This document shows positions 42,242 to 51,565 of a stretch of DNA of 64,000 nucleotides, piece by piece. The position numbers and the translations under genes are program-made. The stretch is from the NCBI RefSeq assembly GCF_025165795.1, contig NZ_JAJAGO010000004.1, forward strand, positions 124,001 to 188,000, read 5' to 3'. The stretch is from Streptomyces gossypii. GTDB lineage: Bacteria; Actinomycetota; Actinomycetes; Streptomycetales; Streptomycetaceae. The number at the start of each line of letters is the position of its first letter. The stretch's first letter is position 1. The notes under the pieces were generated by a model. That model worked only from the letters and a program-made list of their open reading frames with translations. It was not told where the DNA came from and searched no databases.

Positions 42242-42601
42242 ATGAGCATCGTGAAGATCAATGTGCTGTCGGTCCCGGACGAGCAGCGGGAGGTGCTGGA
42301 GCAGCGCTTCGGCGCCCGGGCCGGGACGGTCGAGAACTCGGACGGCTTCGAGTGGTTCGAACTGCTCCGCCCCGTCGAGGGCACCGACCAGTACCTCGTC
42401 TACACCCGTTGGCGCGACGAGGAGTCCTTCCAGGCGTGGATGGAGGGGCCGATGAAGGCCGCCCACCAGAGCGGCCGCCCGGCGGGGGAAGGGGCGCCCG
42501 GCGGGGCGGCCGAGGGGGCGGAGAAGCCGAAACCGGCGGCCTCCGGGTCGACGCTGTGGTCCTTCGAGGTCGTGCAGCAGGCGGCGCCGAAGGCGGGCTG
42601 A
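42242..42601 (+). CDS. IsdG/MhuD-type haem-degrading monooxygenase
   Basis: 119 residues; the first ~80 form an ABM ferredoxin-like fold. The catalytic triad of haem-degrading MhuD (N7, W66, H75) is present at exactly those positions: IN7V in SIVKINV, FQAW66 and AAH75Q. It would dimerise and open haem to release iron in the cytosol. The last ~40 residues are a low-complexity linker and a terminal strand (STLWSFEVVQQ). ATG 42242. Confidence 0.9.
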   Translation: MSIVKINVLSVPDEQREVLEQRFGARAGTVENSDGFEWFELLRPVEGTDQYLVYTRWRDEESFQAWMEGPMKAAHQSGRPAGEGAPGGAAEGAEKPKPAASGSTLWSFEVVQQAAPKAG

Positions 42602-42746
42602 GGCCGAGCCACCGGCGGAGGCGGCCGGACCGGGCGGCCCGGCGGCCCGGTTGCCCGGCCGCCCGGTGGGAAGCTCAGCAGGACGTTCCGGGGTACAGCG
42701 GTGACGATGGAAGGGCACCTCGTACCCGAAGGAGCGTGGTCGGCTC

Positions 42747-44873
42747 ATGACGGCGCAGCCCGCCGCGTCCGGCGCGGCACCCACAGCGCCTGGGGAGGGC
42801 GAGCGTCTGAGCTCGCGCTCGCTGCTGGTGGCCATCGGCGCGCTGCTTCTGGGCATGCTGCTCGCCGCCCTCGACCAGACGATCGTCGCGACCGCGCTGC
42901 CCACGATCGTCAGCGAACTGGGCGGTCTGGACCACCTGTCCTGGGTGGTCACCGCCTATCTGCTGGCCGCGACCGCCGCGACCCCGCTGTGGGGCAAGTT
43001 GGGCGACCAGTACGGGCGCAAGCGGCTCTTCCAGGCGGCGATCGTGCTCTTCCTGCTGGGCTCCGCGCTGTGCGGGATCGCGCAGGACATGGCGCAGCTG
43101 ATCGGCTTCCGTGCGATCCAAGGGCTGGGCGGCGGCGGGCTGATGACGCTGTCGATGGCGATCGTGGGCGATCTCGTGCCGCCCCGCGAGAGGGGCCGCT
43201 ACCAGGGCCTGTTCGGGGCGGTGTTCGGGACGACCAGCGTGCTCGGCCCGCTGCTGGGCGGCTTCTTCACCGAACATCTCGACTGGCGCTGGGTGTTCTA
43301 CATCAACCTGCCGCTCGGCGCCATCGCCCTGGTGGTCGCCGCGACCGTACTGCACCTGCCGGCCCGCTCCAGCAAGCACCGCATCGACTACCTGGGCACG
43401 CTCCTCGTCGCGTCGGTCGCCACCTGCCTGGTGCTGATCGCCTCGCTGGGAGGCACCAGCTGGCCCTGGATCTCCGTACAGACGGCCGCGCTGGCCGTCC
43501 TCGCCGTGGTCCTGCTGACGGCGTTCATCCGGGTGGAGCGGAGGGCGGCGGAGCCGGTGGTGCCGCTGGAGCTCTTCCGTGTCCGGACGTTCACGCTCTG
43601 CGCCGTGATCGCTTTCGTCGTCGGCTTCGCGATGTTCGGCGCGATGACGTATCTGCCGACGTTCCTCCAGGTCGTCCACGGCGTGACGCCGACGATGTCG
43701 GGCGTCCACATGCTGCCGATGGTCGCGGGCATGCTGGTGACCTCCACCCTCTCCGGGCAGCTGGTCAGCCGTACCGGCCGCTGGAAGATCTTCCCGGTGC
43801 TGGGCACGGGAGTCACCGCGCTCGGCCTGCTCCTGCTGCACCGGATGGGGCCGGACAGCTCGACCCTGGCCATGAGCGTCTACTTCACCGTGTTCGGGCT
43901 GGGTCTGGGCCTGGTGATCCAGGTGCTCGTACTGGCGGCGCAGAACTCCGTCGACTACCGGCATCTGGGCGTCGCCACCTCCGGCGCCAGCTTCTTCCGC
44001 TCCATCGGCGCGGCGTTCGGGGTCGCCGTCTTCGGCACGGTCTTCGCCGGACGGCTGGGCGACAAACTCACCGGCGCGCTGAGCGGACGGCGGATACCGG
44101 AGGGCGTCTCGGCCGAGTCGCTGCAGAACGATCCGCGCGCGGTGGGCGCGCTCCCGCCGGAGACCCGGGGCGCGGTGCTGAGCGCGTATTCGGACGCCAT
44201 CACCAATGTGTTCCTGTTCGGCGCGCCCGTGGTGCTGCTCGCCTTCGTGCTCTCCTGGTTCATCCGGGAGGATCCGCTGCGCCGCAGCGTCCAGACGCCC
44301 GACGAGAGCGAGACGCTCGGCCTCAACCCGGTCGAGCGGTCCTCGGCGGACGAGGTGCGGCGGGCGCTGTCAGTGCTCAGCACCCGGGAGGGGCGGCGCG
44401 ACCTGTACGCGCGCATCGCGGACCGTGCCCATGTCGAACTGCGCCCCGCCTCCTGCTGGATGCTGCTGCGCCTCTACCACCACCTCCCGGTCGAGCCCGC
44501 GCTGCTGGCCGACCAGGGCGTGCTGCCGTGGACCGTGGTCTCGGATGCGGCGCGTGAGCTGGAGGAGCGCGGGCTCGCCGTACGTGAGGGACTGCAGCTC
44601 GTCTTCACGCCGGCCGGCCGGACCGCGGGAGGGCGGCTGGCACAGGCCCGTGAGGAGGAGTTCGCCGAGCTACTGGGCGACTGGTGGACTGCGGAGCGCC
44701 CGCGTGAACTGACCGAGCTGGTACGGGAACTGAACGCGATGACCGGCGGCTCACCGCAGGAGTGCCCGCGCCGCCCCGGCCGTTCGGGCGGATCACCCGG
44801 CGGGACGGGGTGGCCGGGGCGACGGCGGGGGCCCCGGCACGGGAGCACACGAAGGCCGCCGACATCGGTGTGA
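42747..44873 (+). CDS. DHA2 MFS transporter fused to C-terminal MarR-like winged helix
   Basis: 708 residues. Residues ~20-530 are a 14-TM drug:H+ antiporter (ALDQTIVATALPTI, GDQYGRKRLFQ motif A, LGPLLGGFF motif C). Residues ~560-690 form a MarR-like domain (CWMLLRLYHHLPVEPALLAD, DAARELEERGLAVREGLQLV, FTPAGRTA). A short Arg/Pro-rich tail follows. The fused winged helix would lie in the cytoplasm and may sense ligands or bind DNA at the membrane. ATG 42747 with AAGGAG upstream. Confidence 0.92.
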   Translation: MTAQPAASGAAPTAPGEGERLSSRSLLVAIGALLLGMLLAALDQTIVATALPTIVSELGGLDHLSWVVTAYLLAATAATPLWGKLGDQYGRKRLFQAAIVLFLLGSALCGIAQDMAQLIGFRAIQGLGGGGLMTLSMAIVGDLVPPRERGRYQGLFGAVFGTTSVLGPLLGGFFTEHLDWRWVFYINLPLGAIALVVAATVLHLPARSSKHRIDYLGTLLVASVATCLVLIASLGGTSWPWISVQTAALAVLAVVLLTAFIRVERRAAEPVVPLELFRVRTFTLCAVIAFVVGFAMFGAMTYLPTFLQVVHGVTPTMSGVHMLPMVAGMLVTSTLSGQLVSRTGRWKIFPVLGTGVTALGLLLLHRMGPDSSTLAMSVYFTVFGLGLGLVIQVLVLAAQNSVDYRHLGVATSGASFFRSIGAAFGVAVFGTVFAGRLGDKLTGALSGRRIPEGVSAESLQNDPRAVGALPPETRGAVLSAYSDAITNVFLFGAPVVLLAFVLSWFIREDPLRRSVQTPDESETLGLNPVERSSADEVRRALSVLSTREGRRDLYARIADRAHVELRPASCWMLLRLYHHLPVEPALLADQGVLPWTVVSDAARELEERGLAVREGLQLVFTPAGRTAGGRLAQAREEEFAELLGDWWTAERPRELTELVRELNAMTGGSPQECPRRPGRSGGSPGGTGWPGRRRGPRHGSTRRPPTSV

Positions 44874-45217
44874 GCGAGCCGGTGCACATGAGCCGCAGGT
44901 CACTGGGGAACGCACTGGCGCGAACCCCTCCCATTTTGTACCTTGTAGAAACAAAGTGGTTCCGCCCGTGCCCCTCACCTGACGGATGGGGCGTCCCTGA
45001 CCGGCGGGCGGGGCCACCTTTGCCTACGGAGGCGACGCAGCGGCGGAGTGAGGCCGAGGTGAGGGTGACGGCCCCTCAATCCACCGGCCCGAAGCGGGCG
45101 ATCCGATCGCGCACGCACCGGGTCTCGTTGTCATCCAGCCCCAGGACCGCACCAGATCGGGCAGGGCGGCGCGGCTCTTGCGCCGTGAGCGGCCGGGCTG
45201 GGTGTTCTCGGTGTCAG
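44874..45217. other. Gene-free spacer between MFS gene and kinase pseudogene
   Basis: About 340 bp with no supported gene. It contains the operator-like motif at 44935-44955 and remnants that may be an old promoter region; sequence near 45020-45050 resembles the pre-start sequence of the HAD gene only weakly. Confidence 0.5.
44935..44955. promoter_or_regulatory. Operator-like motif TTTGT-N11-ACAAA, copy 1
   Basis: TTTGTACC-N-AACAAAG in an AT-rich patch. The same motif with identical spacing recurs at 46045-46065 upstream of the HAD gene. Regulator unknown. No intact gene follows this copy, so it may be left from a lost or duplicated promoter. Confidence 0.6.
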
Positions 45218-45957
45218 TCAGTCCAGCACTCTTGGCGGCAGCCATGGAGCAGACGCGTCGTAACCCGACTCGGCCTGTCCGCGCAGCGCCTGCGGGTCGG
45301 GGCGGTCGGCGGGGCCTTTGGCCAGGCAGCCGCTGATCAGCTCTCGCAACGCCTCCGGTACCCCGGCCGGGCCAAGCTCCTCGTCGGCCACCCGGTACAT
45401 CAGCGCGAGCGCCTGCTCGTCCGCGACCTCGAACGGCGACCGCCCCGTCCGCCGTCAGCCCCGTGGCCAGGGAGGAGTTGAGGGCACGGGCAATGCCGAA
45501 GTCGATCACCTTCGGGCGTCGAGAGTCATCATCACGTTGGACGGCTTCAGATCGCGGTGGATCAGCGAGGCGTGAACGTCCGTCAGCGCCTGGGCCAGCC
45601 CCATCGCCAGCGCCCGCACCGAATGCTCCTGCGAGGGCCCGTACCGGCTCACGACGTCGCGCGGCGTCGGAACCGCGATGTAAGCGGCCGCCACTCATGG
45701 CACCCCCGCATCCGGGTCAGCCGCCAGAACCTGAGCGGTCCACCGTCCGCCGACCTGCTGAGCGGCGACGGTCTCCCGCGCGAAGCGCTTTCGGAAATCC
45801 GGAAGGGCCGCCAGTTCCGCACGGATGGTCTTCACCGCCACCGGGCGGCCCCGGGCGTCCGGGCCAGATGGACAACGCCCATCCCGCCCTCGCCCGGACG
45901 GCCGATGAGTCGGTACTCGGCGATGCGGTCGGGATCCCGATCGCGCAACGTCTCCAT
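45218..45957 (-). pseudogene. Ser/Thr protein kinase (PknB-type) pseudogene
   Basis: The N-lobe starts at ATG 45957 (DRIAEYRLIGRPGEGGMGVV). Lesions seen: a -1 frameshift near 45862 before RPVAVKTIRAEL; a Trp-to-stop change (TGA, 45695-45697) before VAAAYIAVPTP; a -1 frameshift near 45510 between LTLD and KVIDFGIARAL; and a deletion near 45440 removing the activation loop and subdomain VIII-IX. HRDLKPSN and the C-lobe LISGCLAKGPADRPDP survive. It cannot make a kinase. Any juxtamembrane/sensor part is absent. Confidence 0.92.
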
Positions 45958-46043
45958 AGTCAGCTTCCCCCTTGCACTCCCCCGCAAGGCCAGCCTCACC
46001 ACGCACCCCCTGCCGGGGGCGCTGTCAGGCTCCGCGCGTGCCA

Positions 46044-46066
46044 CTTTGTACCCTAGGCAAACAAAG
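46044..46066. promoter_or_regulatory. Operator-like motif CTTTGT-N11-ACAAAG, copy 2
   Basis: Inverted repeat CTTTGT...ACAAAG, 28 bp upstream of the HAD start and 87 bp upstream of the dead kinase start. Shares TTTGTACC and AAACAAAG with copy 1 at 44935-44955. Confidence 0.65.
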
Positions 46067-46093
46067 CAGTGCGCGACCAGCGGAGGAGTTCAT

Positions 46094-46765
46094 ATGCGCA
46101 GCTCGGAGCCCATAGATGCGGTCAAGGCGGTGCTCCTCGACATGGATGGCACCCTGGTCGACTCCGACGCCGCAGTGGAACGCACCTGGCGTGGCTGGGC
46201 CACCACGCACGGCCTGGACCCGGAGTCGGTACTGAAGGTCGTGCACGGGCGACAGGGCTACGCGACGATGGCCGCGCTGCTGCCCGACCGCCCCATGGAG
46301 ATCAACTACGCGGAGAACCGCGAAATGCTGGCACTGGAGACCGCCGACCTCGACGGCGTGGTGCCGATCGCGGGTGCCGCCGCCTTCCTCGCCGCCCTCG
46401 GCTCGGGCGCGGTGCCGCACGCGCTGGTGACCTCGGCGGACGTCGCCCTGGCCACCGCCCGGATGGGCGCGGCACGGCTGCCGATGCCCCGGGTCCAGGT
46501 CACCGCCGAGTCGGTGAGCATGAGCAAGCCGGATCCGGAGGGCTTCCTGAAGGGCGCGGCCGAACTGGGCTACGCCCCGGCCGACTGTGTCGCCTTCGAG
46601 GACTCCGGGGCGGGGATAGCCGCCGCGCAGGCCGCGGGTATGCGCGTGGTGGGCATCGGCCCGCGCGCCGCCGCCCACGGCCCGACGGTGAGCCTGCCGG
46701 ACCTGGACGGGATCCGGATCGAGCCGCTCCCGGACGGCACGGTACGGCTGAGCTTCACGGCCTGA
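46094..46765 (+). CDS. HAD-IA family phosphatase (sugar-phosphatase-like)
   Basis: 223 residues. HAD motifs: DMDGTLVDSD (nucleophile Asp), LVTSAD (motif II Ser/Thr), SKPDPEGFLKGA (motif III Lys) and CVAFEDSGAGI (motif IV Asp). The cap is inserted after motif I as in beta-phosphoglucomutase/GPP-type enzymes, probably acting on a small sugar or polyol phosphate. RBS GGAGGAG seven bases before ATG 46094. Confidence 0.94.
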   Translation: MRSSEPIDAVKAVLLDMDGTLVDSDAAVERTWRGWATTHGLDPESVLKVVHGRQGYATMAALLPDRPMEINYAENREMLALETADLDGVVPIAGAAAFLAALGSGAVPHALVTSADVALATARMGAARLPMPRVQVTAESVSMSKPDPEGFLKGAAELGYAPADCVAFEDSGAGIAAAQAAGMRVVGIGPRAAAHGPTVSLPDLDGIRIEPLPDGTVRLSFTA

Positions 46766-46874
46766 GGCGGGGCGGCTGCGCCGCGCGTCGGGCGCCGTTC
46801 ATGGCGTGGTGCGCCCGGCGCCGCGTTCCGCAGTTGAGGCGGACGCCGCCAACCCGCACTCGCGGCGCCTCGCG

Positions 46875-47459
46875 TCAGCCCGTGATCGCCTCGATGAGGC
46901 TGAAGACGCCCAGCGCCAGCATCAGCGTCGCCGCCACCTTGGTGATCAGCTTCAGCGGCACGTGCTTCATCAGGGTGCGCCCGCCGACGATGCCCAGGCC
47001 GGCCACCGCCCACAGCGCCAGCAGCGCGCCGGTCGCGACCGAGAGCGGGTCGTCGTAGCGGGCGGCCAGGTTCGCCGTCATGATCTGGGTGAGATCGCCG
47101 AACTCCGCGACCAGGATCAGCATGAAACCGCTCGCCGCGACCTTCCAGAAGGTCTGGCTGGCGGGCGCCCTGGCCTCGCCGTCCTCGTCCTCGTCCTTGC
47201 GGAAGAACAGCACGGCCGCCCCGGCCAGGAAGAGCGCGGCGACGACCCCGTCCACCAGCCGGGAGGGCAGCAGCGTCAGCACGCTGCCCGCGGCGATCGC
47301 GAGCGCCACGTGGACGGCGAAGGCGGCGGCGACCCCGGCGTAGACATACGAGGCGCGGTAGCGGGCACCGAGCATCACCCCGGCCAGCGCCGTCTTGTCA
47401 GGCAGTTCGGCCAGGAAGACGACACCGAAGGTCATGGCGGCGACGGTGGGACTGAACAC
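46875..47459 (-). CDS. GDT1/TMEM165 family cation transporter (UPF0016)
   Basis: 194 residues, six helices in two repeats. Each repeat has the family acidic motif: FLAELPDKTALAG in the first and VAEFGDLTQIMTA in the second. Family members export or exchange Mn2+/Ca2+. Start GTG 47459 with GAGG six bases upstream; upstream Arg/Pro-rich frame is rejected. No yybP-ykoY type Mn riboswitch was seen upstream. Confidence 0.93.
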   Translation of the reverse strand: MFSPTVAAMTFGVVFLAELPDKTALAGVMLGARYRASYVYAGVAAAFAVHVALAIAAGSVLTLLPSRLVDGVVAALFLAGAAVLFFRKDEDEDGEARAPASQTFWKVAASGFMLILVAEFGDLTQIMTANLAARYDDPLSVATGALLALWAVAGLGIVGGRTLMKHVPLKLITKVAATLMLALGVFSLIEAITG

Positions 47460-47667
47460 GGGATCCTCAATCGGTCGGGGCCGCCGATGCCGGAGGGGCC
47501 CGCGGGGAGTGCGCGCACGCTTCGGCTCGGCAGCGTCGCGGCGTACGGACACTGCGGCCGAAGGTCTCGCTGGCGCGCGCACCGGCCCGCGCACAACGCG
47601 GGCCCTGCACACGCTCCGGGCGCCGGGGCAGTCGCGCTGCCCAGTATGTCGACGGTCCGGCGAAGAG

Positions 47668-48459
47668 CTACTCCCCTTCAGACGCCGTCAAGCGTACGCG
47701 ATGCAGCCGCCCGCGCGCGATCAGCTCCAGTGCGACGGCGACGGCGACCACCTGCACCAGCATCAGCGCGATCAGCACGAAAAGCTGCACGGCTCCCGCC
47801 AGCAGCGGGGATGCGCCGCCCATCAGCATGCCGACGAAGGCGCCCGGCAGTGTGACGAGTCCGACCGTCCGGGTCTGGTCGAGTCCCGGCACCAGCGCAC
47901 CGGCGGCGGCCGGCCGTACGATCTCCAGCCGCGCGTCGCGGTCCGGCAGCCCCAGCGCCATCGCCGCCTCGACCTCGCCCCAGCGCGTCTCCAGTTCGTC
48001 CAGCGCGCGCCGCCCCGCGAGCGCCGTCGCCGTCAGTGAACCGCCGATGAGGATTCCGGCCACCGGGACCAGCGCGATGCCCTCCAGCGGCACCAGCCCG
48101 GTCAGCAGCAGCACCAGCAGTACGGGCAGCACCCCGGCTGCCAGCGGCAGCGCGGCCCACCGCCAGGTGCGGTTGCCGGTGACCCGGCGCCCGGCGGTCC
48201 ACACCGCGACGGCGTACATCAGCACCACGAAGCCGAGCAGTGTCGGGAGCGCGCCGACCACCCAGCCGATCACCCAGGAGACGGCGGCCAACTGCACGGT
48301 GGCCCGCACCCCGGCGCCCGCGATGGCACGCGCATGGCCCCGGCGGCCGTCGTGCGTCAGATGGGCGGCCGCGGCGACACCCATCGCGGCCAGCAGGAGC
48401 ACGCCCAGGACGGCCCCGAGGACGGGATTCACCGGAAGCAGCGTGTCGGCGGCGAGCAC
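47668..48459 (-). CDS. UPF0014-family ABC permease (FetB/YbbM-like)
   Basis: 263 residues, ~7 transmembrane helices. Family block: GRRALDELETRWGEVEAAMALG and QTRTVGLVTLPGAFVGMLMGGASPL. E. coli FetB with the ATPase FetA exports iron. No FetA-like ATPase gene is adjacent here, so the partner is elsewhere. GTG 48459. Confidence 0.92.
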   Translation of the reverse strand: MLAADTLLPVNPVLGAVLGVLLLAAMGVAAAAHLTHDGRRGHARAIAGAGVRATVQLAAVSWVIGWVVGALPTLLGFVVLMYAVAVWTAGRRVTGNRTWRWAALPLAAGVLPVLLVLLLTGLVPLEGIALVPVAGILIGGSLTATALAGRRALDELETRWGEVEAAMALGLPDRDARLEIVRPAAAGALVPGLDQTRTVGLVTLPGAFVGMLMGGASPLLAGAVQLFVLIALMLVQVVAVAVALELIARGRLHRVRLTASEGE

Positions 48460-48726
48460 GGGCTCACCTTACGACCGCCCCCGCGACAGGGGGCGGTCGT
48501 CAGGGTCGGCCAGGCTCGGGCAGCTGCGCCGCGCGCCCGTGGTGCGGGCCGTGCGTGCGTCCCCGTACGGCGCTGTGCCGCGTGCGGTGGGGTACAGGTG
48601 ACGCCAAAGCCTTGATGTGACGTGCACATGTCGTCACGCTGTTACCTGTCGACCGCCGGACGGACATCCGGCCGGCCGAGCATGTGCTCTCCGAGTCCTC
48701 ACGTCCCCCCACCCAGAGGAGTTCGT

Positions 48727-49416
48727 ATGCACCGCATACGCAGCAGCGTCTACGCGCGTCGCACCCGCCACGCCCCTCACGCCCGCCGCACGAAGGTCAC
48801 CGCGGCCCTGGCCGCACTGCTGGCCGTCTGTGCCACCCTGCTGACGGCCAACGGACCGGCCCAGGCGTCCCCGCCCGCACCGCCCAGCGCCGCCGAGGCG
48901 CGCACCCAGCTCGGTGCGCTGACCGAGCGCACCGAAGGGTCCATGGACGGCTACGACCGCGACAAGTTCCCGCACTGGAGCAGCCAGGGTGACAACTGCA
49001 ACACCCGCGAGGCCGTACTCAAGCGTGACGGCGACGGCGTCGAGACCGGCAGCGACTGCTACCCCACGAGCGGCAGCTGGTTCAGCGAGTACGACGGTGA
49101 GACCTGGACGGAGCCCAGCGACGTCGACATCGACCACCTCATCCCGCTGGCCGAGGCATGGCGCTCCGGTGCCTCCGGGTGGACCCAGGACCAGCGCGAG
49201 GGCCTGGCCAACGACCTGGACGTCGCTCAGCTGATCGCGGTCACCGACAACGTCAACCAGTCCAAGGGCGACAAGGACCCGGCCGACTGGATGCCGCCGA
49301 GCACCGGCTACCACTGCACGTACGCGCGGATGTGGGTCTGGGTGAAGCACACCTACGACATGACCGTCGACGCGGCGGAGAAGCAGGCGCTGAGCGGAGT
49401 ACTGACGGGCTGCTGA
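48727..49416 (+). CDS. Secreted HNH-family nuclease (DUF1524)
   Basis: 229 residues. Arg-rich N-terminus, hydrophobic helix and cleavage site near AQASPP give an exported protein. The domain has the DUF1524/HNH signature VDIDHLIPLAEAWRSGA with a second metal/Asn region NVNQSKGDKDPADWMPP and a Cys pair (CNTREA, C-terminal TGC). An extracellular DNase is likely. RBS AGAGGAG five bases before ATG 48727. Confidence 0.94.
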   Translation: MHRIRSSVYARRTRHAPHARRTKVTAALAALLAVCATLLTANGPAQASPPAPPSAAEARTQLGALTERTEGSMDGYDRDKFPHWSSQGDNCNTREAVLKRDGDGVETGSDCYPTSGSWFSEYDGETWTEPSDVDIDHLIPLAEAWRSGASGWTQDQREGLANDLDVAQLIAVTDNVNQSKGDKDPADWMPPSTGYHCTYARMWVWVKHTYDMTVDAAEKQALSGVLTGC

Positions 49417-49513
49417 CCCGTACTCCCCCTGCGGGGAAACCACCAGTCACAGGAAACTACCGGTCTCCCTCCATCGTTCCGTACGGTTACGGGGCGAATG
49501 GAGGGAGACCGCG

Positions 49514-51214
49514 ATGACCGCGCTACGCCTGGGCCCGCTGCTCCGGTACGTCGATGAGGACACGGCGACCGTGTGGGTCGAGACAGACGGTCCCTGCGAG
49601 GCCGAGATCCGCTGCGAGGGTTCCGCCGCCGGTGGCACCGCGCTCACCTGGCAGGTGTCCGGGCACCACTACGCCCTGGTCACCGTTGTCGGGCTGCAGC
49701 CCGGGACGGAGACGGCCTACCAGGTGCTGCTCGACGGCGCGCAGGTATGGCCGCTGCCCGCGTCTCCCCCGGCGATCGGCGGCCGGCTTCCCCCGAGCAC
49801 CATCCGCACCCCGGCCCCCGACGGGCGCGACGCGCTGCGGCTGGCCTTCGGCTCCTGCCGCTGGGCCTCGCGCCCGGCCGACAGCTCCCACGACCCCGTC
49901 GGCCCCGACGCGCTGGAGGCGCTGGCCCGGCAGGCCGTCGCGGGCGGTGAGCTGCCCGACGTCCTGCTGCTGCTGGGCGACCAGGTCTACGCGGACGAGA
50001 CCTCGGAGGCCGTACGCGCCCTGCTCGCCGAGCGGCGCGACCTCTCCGAGCCGCCCGGGGACGAGGTCGCCGACTACGAGGAGTACACGGCTCTCTACTA
50101 CGAGTCCTGGCTCGCGCCTGAGGTCCGCTGGCTGCTCTCCACCGTGCCCAGCTGCATGATCTTCGACGACCACGACGTCATAGACGACTGGAACACCAGC
50201 GAGTCATGGCAGCGGGACATCCGCGCCACCCCCTGGTGGCGTGAGCGGCTGCTCAGCGGGCTCACCTCGTACTGGGTCTACCAGCATCTGGGCAACCTCT
50301 CACCGGGCGAGCTGGCCGAGGACCCGCTGTTCGCCTCCGTGCGCGCGGCGGAGGACGGCACCGCCCTGCTCCGCGAGTTCGCGGCGCGCGCCGACACCGA
50401 CCCGGAGACCGTCCGCTGGAGTTACCGGCGCGACTTCGGCCGGGTCCGGCTGCTGATGGCCGACACCCGGGCGGCCCGGGTGCTCAGCGAGGAGAAGCGG
50501 GCCATGCTCGACGCCGACGAGATGGCCTGGCTGCGTGAGCAGGCGCTGACCGGGCCGGAGGACTACGACCATCTGCTGATCGGCTCCTCGCTGCCCTGGC
50601 TGCTGCCACCCGCCATCCACGACGCCGAGTCGTGGAACGCGGCACTGTGCGCGGGCGTGCGCGGACCGCGCTGGGCACGCTTCGGCGAGAAGCTGCGGCG
50701 CGCCTCCGATCTGGAGCACTGGGCTGCCTTCCCGGAGTCCTTCGGCGCCCTGAGCGAGCTGATCGCGGAGGTGGGCAGCGGCGAGGGCGCCCCGGCGACG
50801 GTCTGCGTGCTCTCCGGCGACGTGCACCACGCCTATGTCGCGGAACCGCTCTTCGCACCACCGCGGTACGAGGGTCCGACGGACTCACGGGTGCTCCAGC
50901 TGACGTGTTCACCGATACACAACAGCATTCCCGCCTTCATGCGCGGAGGCTTCCGCTTCGGCTGGAGCGGCGCGGGCCGCCTGCTGGGGCGGATCCTCGC
51001 CCGGCACGGCAGGGTGACGCCCACCCCGCTGAGCTGGCGGCGTACGGGCGGCCCGTGGTTCGGCAACCACCTGATGACCCTGACCCTGCACGGGCGCTCG
51101 TCCCGGCTCGGCATGCACCGCGCCCGGGTCACCGAGCAGGGCGTACGGCTGGCTCCGGTGCTGGACCGAGCGGTGACCGCGGGGGCGAGTGAGTCTTCCC
51201 ACACCGGAGGCTGA
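49514..51214 (+). CDS. PhoD-like metallophosphatase (alkaline phosphatase D family)
   Basis: 566 residues. An N-terminal Fn3-like domain (~5-100) precedes the metallophosphatase core with ligands in FGSCRWASR, LLLLGDQVYADET, IFDDHDVIDDWN and VLSGDVHHAYVAE. There is no signal or Tat motif, so it is cytoplasmic, unlike classic PhoD. Substrate likely phosphodiesters; unknown. Followed after 351 bp by the FAD gene. Confidence 0.92.
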   Translation: MTALRLGPLLRYVDEDTATVWVETDGPCEAEIRCEGSAAGGTALTWQVSGHHYALVTVVGLQPGTETAYQVLLDGAQVWPLPASPPAIGGRLPPSTIRTPAPDGRDALRLAFGSCRWASRPADSSHDPVGPDALEALARQAVAGGELPDVLLLLGDQVYADETSEAVRALLAERRDLSEPPGDEVADYEEYTALYYESWLAPEVRWLLSTVPSCMIFDDHDVIDDWNTSESWQRDIRATPWWRERLLSGLTSYWVYQHLGNLSPGELAEDPLFASVRAAEDGTALLREFAARADTDPETVRWSYRRDFGRVRLLMADTRAARVLSEEKRAMLDADEMAWLREQALTGPEDYDHLLIGSSLPWLLPPAIHDAESWNAALCAGVRGPRWARFGEKLRRASDLEHWAAFPESFGALSELIAEVGSGEGAPATVCVLSGDVHHAYVAEPLFAPPRYEGPTDSRVLQLTCSPIHNSIPAFMRGGFRFGWSGAGRLLGRILARHGRVTPTPLSWRRTGGPWFGNHLMTLTLHGRSSRLGMHRARVTEQGVRLAPVLDRAVTAGASESSHTGG

Positions 51215-51565
51215 TCTTCCGGGCGGAGGGTCGGCTCCGGGCGGCGAAGCGGCATGATGAAGGCCGCACACCACCGTGGCAGGCAACGCCGCCGCAGGCC
51301 GGTGTGCGGATTCGCACGCAGCACATCGCGCCGCACGGACCGGACCGGGAGACGACTCGTGGCCGCCCAGCACCATGCCCGCGCTGCCCCAGGCCCTGAC
51401 CGGGCGATCTTCTCGGGACAGCGACGCCCGGCACCGCACCTCGCCGCGTTGTCGGACCCGCCCCAGTACGCCCAGTACGCCCAGTACGAGGACGATCCTC
51501 CGCCTTGCGATCCGCAGCACCGGACGCCGCAGGCTGATCCTCAAAGACCGCCCGGACAGGGCCTG

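Noticed and set aside
51254..51565. N-terminal extension of the FAD-protein frame
   Set aside because: Low-complexity sequence without family similarity; GTG 51566 chosen, though the upstream start cannot be excluded.
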